Shown here: positions 57,381 to 64,000 of the stretch, one piece after another
How positions within the stretch are numbered: position 1 is the stretch's first letter
How the letters are laid out: every line of letters begins with the position of its first letter
DNA from: Nocardia flavorosea NBRC 108225
GTDB taxonomy: Bacteria; Actinomycetota; Actinomycetes; Mycobacteriales; Mycobacteriaceae
Assembly: GCF_001613385.1 (NCBI RefSeq)
Contig: NZ_BDCG01000023.1
Coordinates: 1 to 64,000, forward strand
Reading direction: 5' to 3'
Length of the DNA: 64,000 nucleotides
The notes under the pieces: model-generated
What the model saw: only the letters and a program-made list of their open reading frames with translations
The model's database searches: none
Told to the model about the DNA's origin: nothing
Position numbers and translations under genes: made by a program

Positions 57381-58448
57381 TCACCCGATATTCGCCGAGA
57401 GATCCGGCAGCATCCGCAGCGCTTGATCGGCCCAGTTGTTCCAGGCATGGATACCGTGGGCAGGGAAGTCGTAGTGCACGTTCTGCGCGCCCAGCGTCGC
57501 CATCCGCACCTGGAAAGCCCGCGTGTTCACCAGCGCCAATGCTTCCAGGCCCATTCCGTTGACGGTGCCGATACTGGGGCCGTCGGTGGCGGTGGGCAGG
57601 CCGCCGGCGGCCGAGACCCACAGTCGGGTGTTGTTCGCCACCAGGCTGGGCGCGGCGACGAACGGGTCGATACGCAGCCATTTCGGATCCCACGGGGCCG
57701 CCATCGAATCCACGTTGTACCCGCCGGCGTCGATCATCGCGACCCGGATCGCTTCGCGCATACCGGGCGCGGAGATGTTCAGGTAACCGGAATAGGAACC
57801 GGCGAAGCTGAATTGAGCGGGGTAGTGCGCGGCGAGGGTGAGTGCGGCGCTACCGCCCATCGACAGACCGAAGACGCCGTTGCGGTGGGTGGCGAAACCC
57901 AGCCGGTCGCGCAGAGCCGCCGGAAGATCACGAGTCAGGAAACTCTCCCACTTATATGTGTAGGACTTCCCCGGACCATCCGCCAGGGCCTGCAGCCCGC
58001 CGGAGCCCGATGCCGACCCCGACGCCGATCCGTTCCCCGACCCGGTTCCCGGCGGTACGCCGAGGAAGGTACTGGGAGCGTTCCAATCGGTGTAGAAGCT
58101 GGACTGTCCGCCGACCGGCATCACCACGTTGATATTCCATCGGGTGAATTCCCGGGCGATATCGGTATCGATCTCCCAGCCGCTGAGGTCCTCGCGGGCC
58201 CGCATGCCGTCGAGCGCGTACACCACCCGCGAGGTATTGCCGTCGGCGGCGCGGAACACCCGGGACTTGATAGGTCCCATGGCGGAGTCGACCCAGAAAT
58301 CCCTCCCCGCGGGATCGAAGGCGGCCCGCGCGGCGGGTGTACCACCGCTGACCAGTGAAATTGCCTGGATCATCACGGCGAGCGTGGCGGTGGCCAGCCA
58401 GAATCTGCGGCGGCTGCGGAGGGCGGGGATCGCCGGTGACAATCGCAT
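57381..58448 (-). CDS. Secreted antigen-85/esterase-like hydrolase (mycolyltransferase family)
   Basis: The 355-residue protein begins with a signal peptide (FWLATATLAVMIQAISLVSG). The mature part is an alpha/beta hydrolase with the Ag85-type DSAMGPIKSRVF, YALDGMRAREDLSGWEID, nucleophile Ser in GLSMGG, and a terminal histidine in HGIHAWNNW. Ag85-type enzymes transfer mycolic acids onto trehalose or arabinogalactan, which fits a mycolata host. A Gly/Ser insert (GTGSGNGSASGSASGSGG) near residue 140 is unusual. The ATG at 58448 follows AAAGG. Esterase activity alone is possible. Confidence 0.88.
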   Translation of the reverse strand: MRLSPAIPALRSRRRFWLATATLAVMIQAISLVSGGTPAARAAFDPAGRDFWVDSAMGPIKSRVFRAADGNTSRVVYALDGMRAREDLSGWEIDTDIAREFTRWNINVVMPVGGQSSFYTDWNAPSTFLGVPPGTGSGNGSASGSASGSGGLQALADGPGKSYTYKWESFLTRDLPAALRDRLGFATHRNGVFGLSMGGSAALTLAAHYPAQFSFAGSYSGYLNISAPGMREAIRVAMIDAGGYNVDSMAAPWDPKWLRIDPFVAAPSLVANNTRLWVSAAGGLPTATDGPSIGTVNGMGLEALALVNTRAFQVRMATLGAQNVHYDFPAHGIHAWNNWADQALRMLPDLSANIG

Positions 58449-58687
58449 GAGGGAACAGGGCCTTTCGTCCGGTGTGAGCACATCGTGCGTACGACCGGCT
58501 CTCGCCGTCCGCACGCTTCCCGACCGGTGCCGAACAACGCGTGGCCCTGCCACGGCATCGCCGTACCGGATTCTGTGTCGCTACCGGAGGCTGTTCTGTT
58601 ACCTTTTTGTGATGTGTCACGCGCCCGGGCCGGGTCGCCTATGACCGGTTCCGGTCGGCCGCAGTGGGCCACCGGAATCCCTTTTTG

Positions 58688-59023
58688 CTACTTGTGTGCT
58701 TTCTTGTACGCCTCGAGGACCTCGGCCGAGATACGGCCACGGTTCGAGACATCCATACCGTTCGCGCGGGCCCATTCGCGGATGGCCTGGGTCTGGCGGG
58801 TATCGGTCGCGGCCTGGGCCGGACGTCTACTCTTCGTGACCCGGCCGCCGACCCGGCGCGCGTGCGCAGCCCACCCCCCGACGACGTCGCGCAGTTTCCC
58901 GGCGTTGTGTGCCGAGAGATCGATCTCGTAGGTGACACCGTCCAGAGCCAGGGTGACGGTCTCTTCCGCCGGTGAAGTTCCGTCGTAGTCGTCGACCAGC
59001 TCAACGATGACCTTGCGCGCCAT
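58688..59023 (-). CDS. lsr2: Lsr2 nucleoid protein
   Basis: This 111-residue protein has the Lsr2 layout: an N-terminal dimerisation region (MARKVIVELVDDYDGTSPAE, TYEIDLSAHNAGKLR) and a C-terminal DNA-binding domain ending NGMDVSNRGRISAEVLEAYK. It contains the core RGR motif that reads the minor groove of AT-rich DNA. Lsr2 is an H-NS-like silencer of acquired genes in actinobacteria. The ATG at 59023 follows GGAGGAATGC. Confidence 0.96.
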   Translation of the reverse strand: MARKVIVELVDDYDGTSPAEETVTLALDGVTYEIDLSAHNAGKLRDVVGGWAAHARRVGGRVTKSRRPAQAATDTRQTQAIREWARANGMDVSNRGRISAEVLEAYKKAHK

Positions 59024-59201
59024 GCATTCCTCCGAAAGTGGGCATTTTGTCCCGACAATCGTAGCGATACCCTTACGGCGCACCGGAACCGGCGGCGGTG
59101 TCGGCCGAGGGAAGAGGTTCTGCCGCGGCGGCGAGCCGAATCTGCTCGGCGGGCCGCCGGAGACGATCCGGCGGCCGGTTGTCGTCGGCCGAACTGCGCG
59201 C

Positions 59202-60092
59202 TTATCCGACCCGGGTCGTGTGGAACTCCTGAAATGCGCGCAGCGTCTCCTGCGGAGCTTCCAATTGCGGGTAGTGGCCGACAGCGGGCAGTTCCACCAC
59301 ATCGGGTTCGTCGACGAGGTGGCGATAGCGGCGCACCATCCGCTCCCCGGACACCGGATCGCGTAAACCGTCGATCAACCGGACCGGAACCTGCGGCCGG
59401 ACGAGGGCGCCCACCCAGCGCTGCCGGTGCGTCCGCCGTTCGGCCATGTACCCCATCAGCTTGTGGCCGTTGCGTTTCCCGTGCTTACTGCACCACAGCA
59501 GCCAGAAACGATGCATTTCGTCGGCATCGGGCCTGCTGCCGGGCCCGAACACCGCGGAAAGGCTGTGCGCGAAGGTGCCTTCGGTGCCGAACCGGCCGAT
59601 CAGCGGCCCGAGCGGGCCGGCCAGGAGCCGCTGGATGGGCCGGGGCCGGTGGGCCTCCGGGAAGAGCCCACCATTGAGCAGGCAGACCGATTCGATGATC
59701 AGCGACGTATCGCCGGCGGCCCGGCGTTCGGCGTCACGGGCCAGAAGTTCCTGGGCGACGGTATCGCCGTAGTCGTGCGCGAGGATATGGCAACGGTCGA
59801 TGCCTTGTTCGCGCAGCAGCTGCTCGCACAGATCGGCCTGATCGGCGATCGTGTACTCGTAGTGCTGCGGTTTGGCAGACCAGCCGAAACCGATCAGATC
59901 GGGGGCCAGGACGCGGGCGAACCGTTCGCACAGATCCGGCCAGATCAGGTGCCAGTCCCAGGATGCCGTCGGGAACCCGTGCAGGCACAACAGGGTTCCC
60001 GCCGAACCGGTTCCGCCGGGCTGCCAGAAGATCTGGTGTCCGCGATGGGTGAAACGCTGCCCGTTCGACCGCCAGCTCGCAAACTCGTCCAT
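59202..60092 (-). CDS. Alpha/beta hydrolase (haloalkane dehalogenase/epoxide hydrolase-like)
   Basis: The 296-residue enzyme has the oxyanion region CLHGFPTASWDWHLIW, LAPDLIGFGWSAKP, and the nucleophile in ILAHDYGDTVAQE (Asp in HDYGDT). The late VVELPAVGHYPQLEAP supplies the catalytic histidine. Aspartate as nucleophile places it with haloalkane dehalogenases and epoxide hydrolases rather than serine esterases. The ATG at 60092 begins MDEFASW. It is divergent from the LLM-family gene. The substrate is unknown. Confidence 0.88.
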   Translation of the reverse strand: MDEFASWRSNGQRFTHRGHQIFWQPGGTGSAGTLLCLHGFPTASWDWHLIWPDLCERFARVLAPDLIGFGWSAKPQHYEYTIADQADLCEQLLREQGIDRCHILAHDYGDTVAQELLARDAERRAAGDTSLIIESVCLLNGGLFPEAHRPRPIQRLLAGPLGPLIGRFGTEGTFAHSLSAVFGPGSRPDADEMHRFWLLWCSKHGKRNGHKLMGYMAERRTHRQRWVGALVRPQVPVRLIDGLRDPVSGERMVRRYRHLVDEPDVVELPAVGHYPQLEAPQETLRAFQEFHTTRVG

Positions 60093-60217
60093 GGTCACAG
60101 CATGCCCCGCCGCGGCTCCGGGGTCGAGCAGGTCCCGGGCGCGTCGGCCGGCGCAGGTTAGGGTCGGTGGCGCAACCATCGAGGTCCAGTCCCGACGAAC
60201 CGTCCAGGAGGCCCGCC

Positions 60218-61129
60218 GTGCGGATCGGCATACTGCTCAGTGAACGATCCGGAAGCGACGCCCTGCGCGCGCTCACCGAGGACCTGCACCGGACCGCCGA
60301 CGAAGGATTCGTTTCGGCCTGGATGTCGCATATCTTCGGCGTCGACGCGCTCACCGCGCTGGCGGTGGCCGGCAGCCGGGTGCCGGAGATCGAGCTCGGG
60401 ACGGCCGTGGTGCCGACCTATCCGCGGCATCCGGGCGCGCTCGCCCAGCAGGTCCGCACGACCGCACTGGCGGTGGGCCCGGATCGCCTGACCCTCGGTA
60501 TCGGGTTGTCCCACCGCGTCGTCATCGAGAACATGTTCGGGTACGGATTCGAGCGGCCCGCCCGCCATATGCGCGAATACCTGTCGATTCTCGGCCCGTT
60601 GCTGCAACGGCAGCCGGTGTCCTACACCGGTGAAACGCTGACGGGGAATCTGGAACTCGGGATCCCGGACGAGGGCCGGATCCCGGTCCTGCTGGCCGCC
60701 CTGGGCACCCGGATGCTGGAACTGGCCGGCCGCCGCGCCGACGGCACCGTGCTGTGGATGACCGGTCCGGCCACGATCCGGGAACATATCGCCCCGGCCA
60801 TCACCGCGGCCGCCACGGCCGCCGGCCGGGCCCCGGCCCGTATCGTGTGCGCACTTCCGGTGCTGGTGACCGACGATGCCGATGCGGCGCGGGAACGGGC
60901 GGCCCGCACCTTCGCCACCTACGGCACACTGCCGTCCTACCGGGCGATGATGGACCGCGAGGGCGCGGCCGGACCGGCGGATCTCGCGATCATCGGCACC
61001 GAGGAGCAGGTCGCGGCCCGGGTACGGGAGGTCTTCGACGCCGGTGCCACCGAGTTCGTTGCCTCGGTCTTCGCCGGCGGCGCGGAAGCGCAGCGCACCC
61101 GGGCGTTGTTGTCCGGTTTGCTCGGCTGA
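60218..61129 (+). CDS. LLM-class (luciferase-like) F420-dependent oxidoreductase
   Basis: The 303-residue protein has the bacterial luciferase-like TIM-barrel pattern: RIGILLSERSGSDALRALTE, TAVVPTYPRHPGALAQQV, LTLGIGLSHRVVIENMFGYG and LLAALGTRMLELAGRRADGT. Proteins of this subgroup in mycobacteria and Nocardia use coenzyme F420, although FMN cannot be ruled out. The GTG at 60218 follows AGGAGG. A hairpin terminator lies after its stop. The substrate is unknown. Confidence 0.9.
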   Translation: MRIGILLSERSGSDALRALTEDLHRTADEGFVSAWMSHIFGVDALTALAVAGSRVPEIELGTAVVPTYPRHPGALAQQVRTTALAVGPDRLTLGIGLSHRVVIENMFGYGFERPARHMREYLSILGPLLQRQPVSYTGETLTGNLELGIPDEGRIPVLLAALGTRMLELAGRRADGTVLWMTGPATIREHIAPAITAAATAAGRAPARIVCALPVLVTDDADAARERAARTFATYGTLPSYRAMMDREGAAGPADLAIIGTEEQVAARVREVFDAGATEFVASVFAGGAEAQRTRALLSGLLG

Positions 61130-61166
61130 CCGGGGTGTTCGGCCGGCCGGGTGCCTGACTGACCGG

Positions 61167-61191
61167 CCGCTCGGTCCGGCGGACCGAGCGG
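61167..61191. terminator. Bidirectional hairpin terminator between convergent genes
   Basis: CCGCTCGGTCC and GGACCGAGCGG form a perfect 11-bp stem with a 3-base loop, followed on the plus strand by GTTTCAT. It lies between the LLM-family stop (61129) and the universal stress protein stop (61201), which face each other. Confidence 0.75.
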
Positions 61192-61200
61192 GTTTCATGA

Positions 61201-62106
61201 TCAGCCCGGCCGGGTGATCATGACCGGACAGGCCGCCCGCTGGATCAGCGACTGACTGGTCGAACCGAGCAGTAGCCCACGGAATCCGCCCCGCCCGCGG
61301 CTGCCGACCACGACCAACTGAGCGCGTTCGGACCATTCGCGCAGATGCAACGCCGGGGTCGAGGGATAGACCTCGCGCCGGACGGTGACCTCCGGGTAAC
61401 GCTGCTGCCATCCGGCCAGCCGCTCGGCGAGCACCGCCTGTTCCGCGGTCTGCAGATCCTCGGCCGGTATCTCGATGAAACCGGTACTGGCGAACTCGGT
61501 GAAGGTGAGGTCGCTCCAGGTGTGGACGGCGACCAGTTCGGCTCCGCGTTCGGAGGCCTCGGCGAAGGCGGCGGCGACGGCGGTATCGCTGACCGGGCTG
61601 CCGTCGACGCCGACCACCACCGGGCCGCTCGTGATGTCCTCGGCGTCCTCGCGGACCGCGACGATGGTGCCGTGCCCGTGCGCCGCGACCGCCAGAATCG
61701 TCGACCCCAGGTGCGCGATGGCGCCGCCGCGACGTGAACCCAGCACCACCATATGCGCGGATTTGGACAGCTCGATCAGCATTTTGGCGGGGCTGTGCTC
61801 GGAGAGCAGAGTATCGGCCGCCAGATCCGGCGCGGCCTCGCGGACGACCTGCACCCCGGTGGTCAATGCCTGTTCGCCGTGTGTGCGCAGGGTCTGTACG
61901 GCTTCGTCCACCATCGGCTGATAGGCGACCAGCCAGGTCTTGGCCGGGGTGGAGTTCATCCCATAGGCCAGGACGAGCCGCCGCCCTCGCCGGGCGGCCA
62001 CCGTAGCGCCCCAGCGGATGGCCGAATGGGCGGCCGGGGTGCCGTCCACACCCACCACCACGGCAGCGGATACGAGCCGGTGCGGATCCTCCGGGTTATC
62101 GGTCAT
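61201..62106 (-). CDS. Tandem universal stress protein
   Basis: The 301-residue protein holds two Usp domains. Each begins with VVVGVDGTPAAHSAIRWGAT or VVVGVDGSPVSDTAVAAAFA and ends with an ATP-binding loop of the G-2x-G-9x-G-S/T type (GSRRGGAIAHLGST and GSRGRGGFRGLLLGSTSQS). Tandem Usp proteins are abundant in mycobacteria under hypoxia and stress. The ATG at 62106 begins MTDNPEDP. ATP or cAMP binding is possible, as in the family. It stands alone. Confidence 0.93.
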   Translation of the reverse strand: MTDNPEDPHRLVSAAVVVGVDGTPAAHSAIRWGATVAARRGRRLVLAYGMNSTPAKTWLVAYQPMVDEAVQTLRTHGEQALTTGVQVVREAAPDLAADTLLSEHSPAKMLIELSKSAHMVVLGSRRGGAIAHLGSTILAVAAHGHGTIVAVREDAEDITSGPVVVGVDGSPVSDTAVAAAFAEASERGAELVAVHTWSDLTFTEFASTGFIEIPAEDLQTAEQAVLAERLAGWQQRYPEVTVRREVYPSTPALHLREWSERAQLVVVGSRGRGGFRGLLLGSTSQSLIQRAACPVMITRPG

Positions 62107-62282
62107 GCACCCGAGTATCCACCCGGCAAACCGTGCCGGTCCTGTACTGCGGGCGTGTCTGCACGATTGGGTGTCGCGGAATTGTTGCTCGCCGGGCTTT
62201 CCGATGCGACCTGCGATTCTTGTCGGCGGCTCGCCGTCCATGGGGCTTGTCGAATGCCGTCAAATATGCAGATCATGATCAC

Positions 62283-62780
62283 GTGCTGATATCGGATGGG
62301 GTGATCGGGCTACGGCCGATCGAGGTCGCCGACGCCGCCGCGCACCTGGCCGCCCAGGATCGGGAGTCGGTGCGCCGGACGGCCGGGCCCGGCATACCGA
62401 ATACGGTGGCCGAATTCGAACGGTGTGCGGCGGAGTGGGCTGCCGACGGGCCCCGGAAAACATTTGCTGTGGTGGACGTGCCGTCGAATGCGCTGGCAGG
62501 GACTCTGGATGTGACGCTGGAGCCGGAATTCCTGGCGAAACGCCAGGCCGATATCCGCTATGGAATCCACGCGCCGTGGCGCGACAACGGAGTGCCCGGC
62601 CGGACGATCGTGCTGGCCTGCCGGTATCTGGCTCGTAACGACCTAGCGGACGAAGCGGTGCTGCGTATCGACAGGGACAACACATCGGACATCGCGCTGG
62701 CCCATCAGCTCGGATTCCATTACCACCGCAGCAGCATCGATTCCGAGGGGTACCTGGATTGGTTCATCCAAGCCCTGTGA
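62283..62780 (+). CDS. GNAT-family N-acetyltransferase
   Basis: The 165-residue protein begins LISDGVIGLRPIEVADAAAH and has the GNAT-like arrangement: FAVVDVPSNALAGTLDVTLE, then RYGIHAPWRDNGVPGRTIVL, with the acetyl-CoA loop region (usually R-G-x-G) degenerate as WRDNGVPGR. It ends RIDRDNTSDIALAHQLGFHY. It resembles RimJ/RimL-type enzymes. The GTG start at 62283 is the best available; no strong ribosome-binding site is seen. It ends seven bases before the convergent ku gene. Confidence 0.82.
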   Translation: MLISDGVIGLRPIEVADAAAHLAAQDRESVRRTAGPGIPNTVAEFERCAAEWAADGPRKTFAVVDVPSNALAGTLDVTLEPEFLAKRQADIRYGIHAPWRDNGVPGRTIVLACRYLARNDLADEAVLRIDRDNTSDIALAHQLGFHYHRSSIDSEGYLDWFIQAL

Positions 62781-62787
62781 CCAGAGG

Positions 62788-63714
62788 TCACGCGCCTTTG
62801 CGAGTCCGCTTCTGAGCGGTTTTGCGTGGGGTCGTCTTGCGGGCTTTCGCGCTGCCGGAGCTCTTCTCACCCGTGGATTTCGTTCCGCCGGATTTCCCGC
62901 CACCGCGGCCACCGGACTTCTCGCCACCGCGAGCACCGCTGGCCTCCAGGCTGCGTTGCAGCGCAGCCACCAGATCGACCACTTCGGCATCGGATTCCTC
63001 GGCCGGTTCCGCGGCGCGTTCGGCAACCTTTCCGTCACCGCTGGCGATCGCCTCCTCCAGCAGTCGCTGCAGTTCGACCTGATATTCGTCGGTGAATTGA
63101 TCAGGGTCGAAATCGTCGGACATCGATTCGACCAGTGTTTCGGCCATTTTGATTTCCTGCGGCCGGGGCGCCTTGGCCTCCTCCAGCGATTCGAACGATA
63201 CCGAGCGCACCTCGTCCGGCCACAGCAGCGTCTGTAGCACCAGCATTCCGTCTCGCACCCGCATCGCGGCCAGCCGGGTCTTCTGCCGGAGGGTGAAATG
63301 GACGAGGGCGGTGCGATCGATACGCTCGAGTGTGGCGGCCAGCAGGACATAGGCCTTGGGCGTGGTCGAATCCGGCTCCAGATAGTACGTCTTGTCGTAG
63401 AGAATCGGATCGATCTGGTCCGACGGGACGAATTGCAGAACCGGGATCTCGTGTTTTTCGGCCACCGGCAATTTGGCGAAATCGTCGTCGGTGAGCACGA
63501 CCTTCTCGCCCTCCGGCGATTCGTACTGTTTATCGATATCGGCGAATTTCACCGATTGCCCGCAGACGGTGCAGACACGGTCGTATTTGATCCGGCCGCC
63601 GTCCTTGGCGTGGACCTGGTGGAACCGGATGTCGTGGTCCTCGGTGGCGGTGTAGACCTTCACGGGGACATTCACCAGCCCGAACGCGATCGAGCCTTTC
63701 CAGATTGACCGCAT
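62788..63714 (-). CDS. ku: Bacterial Ku DNA-end-binding protein
   Basis: The 308-residue protein begins MRSIWKGSIAFGLVNVPVKV. It continues with YTATEDHDIRFHQVH, the CTVCGQSVKF segment and RTALVHFTLRQKTRLAAMRV. This is the core fold of bacterial Ku, which binds double-strand breaks and recruits LigD for non-homologous end joining. The C-terminal 50 residues are rich in Lys, Arg, Gly and Ser (GGEKSGGRGGGKSGGTKSTG), as in mycobacterial-type Ku. The ATG at 63714 overlaps the stop of the upstream cyclase gene. LigD is not seen here. Confidence 0.95.
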   Translation of the reverse strand: MRSIWKGSIAFGLVNVPVKVYTATEDHDIRFHQVHAKDGGRIKYDRVCTVCGQSVKFADIDKQYESPEGEKVVLTDDDFAKLPVAEKHEIPVLQFVPSDQIDPILYDKTYYLEPDSTTPKAYVLLAATLERIDRTALVHFTLRQKTRLAAMRVRDGMLVLQTLLWPDEVRSVSFESLEEAKAPRPQEIKMAETLVESMSDDFDPDQFTDEYQVELQRLLEEAIASGDGKVAERAAEPAEESDAEVVDLVAALQRSLEASGARGGEKSGGRGGGKSGGTKSTGEKSSGSAKARKTTPRKTAQKRTRKGA

Positions 63715-64000
63715 CACTCCATGATGACCGAACCGGACCCCGCGTGCGAGAGCGCCGGGAGATGGAGTGTCGCGGCGGCGAGCCGCACGCGGGTACCGGC
63801 GGGCACCGCAGCGAACAGCCGGTTCATCGCGCTGACGGTGCCGGCGAGATCGGTGTGACCGGACAGATACGCGCACTGCAGGCCGATATCGAGCTCGAAG
63901 AACGCGTCGAAGAATCCGGGAAGTTCGCTGGGCGGCAGTGCGAGCAATGCCCGCAGCCCGGCGCGGCGCAGCCGATACACGGCTCGGGCCGCACTGGACG
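63714..64000 (-). CDS. Lycopene cyclase-like protein, C-terminal end (partial)
   Basis: The gene continues past the right edge; 95 codons are visible. They read AARAVYRLRRAGLRALLALP and then SELPGFFDAFFELDIGLQCA, YLSGHTDLAGTVSAMNRLFA. This matches the C-terminus of CrtL-type lycopene cyclases, flavoproteins that form the ionone ring of carotenoids. The stop overlaps the first base of the ku start codon, suggesting coupling. A more remote FAD-dependent enzyme of the same superfamily is possible. Confidence 0.8.
   Translation of the reverse strand, partial: SSAARAVYRLRRAGLRALLALPPSELPGFFDAFFELDIGLQCAYLSGHTDLAGTVSAMNRLFAAVPAGTRVRLAAATLHLPALSHAGSGSVIME

Noticed and set aside
58609..58620. GTGATGTGTCAC upstream of the Ag85-like gene as a CRP site
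   Set aside because: The half-sites are only four bases apart, whereas CRP needs six, and it may be chance.

Overview
The window is high-GC DNA from a mycolic-acid-bearing actinomycete, most probably Nocardia or a close relative. This is inferred from Lsr2, a secreted antigen-85-type esterase, a DUF5313 membrane protein, a bacterial Ku, an ANTAR regulator, an F420-type oxidoreductase, many P450s and short-chain dehydrogenases, and frequent GTG/TTG starts.

Region 1 (1-11.9 kb) is accessory and partly decayed. It opens with the end of a P450. Next come remnants of an ABC drug exporter, an AbrB/membrane-protein pair and an MFS remnant. An oxidative operon on the minus strand (SDR, P450, SDR) lies near a nitroreductase, a truncated P450, a TetR repressor, a SnoaL-like protein and a quinone-reductase-type MDR enzyme. 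Four copies of one 18-bp palindrome, GCTGTACG-type, lie upstream of these genes and of tetR, so this looks like a TetR regulon. The region ends at a tRNA-Pro(GGG) whose 3' end abuts a broken WD40 gene, which suggests the edge of an integrated island.

Region 2 (12.3-28.7 kb) is more ordinary: a PASTA protein, an OhrR/MarR regulator with a DUF5313 membrane protein, secreted proteins and a lipoprotein, HrpB helicase, a STAS protein and a DUF2795 protein. It also holds an ATP-grasp enzyme coupled to a CocE/NonD hydrolase, a phosphoribosyltransferase-erythromycin esterase fusion, a PAS-ANTAR regulator and a large catalase (KatE).

Region 3 (29.2-46.9 kb) is the most striking part. An eleven-gene minus-strand operon encodes UDP-glucose dehydrogenase, UDP-glucuronate decarboxylase (UDP-xylose synthase), a nearly complete ADP-heptose pathway (GmhA, HldE and a GmhB domain fused to a GT2), two GT9 heptosyltransferase-like enzymes, two further glycosyltransferases, an SDR and a NodU/CmcH-type carbamoyltransferase. 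A divergent arm encodes an aldehyde dehydrogenase, a pyruvyl-transferase-like protein and two GT2 enzymes. Together they predict a heptose- and pentose/uronate-containing, carbamoylated glycan in an organism without LPS. No flippase, polymerase or ABC exporter is visible.

Region 4 (46.9-64 kb) holds a DAO-Rieske fusion, a P450 preceded by six copies of an 8-bp repeat, a stress SDR, a pyruvate-oxidase-type ThDP enzyme, a BrnT-like toxin/RHH antitoxin pair, a SnoaL-like protein, a double MaoC protein, the antigen-85-like esterase, Lsr2, an alpha/beta hydrolase, an LLM oxidoreductase, a universal stress protein, a GNAT, Ku and the C-terminus of a lycopene cyclase.
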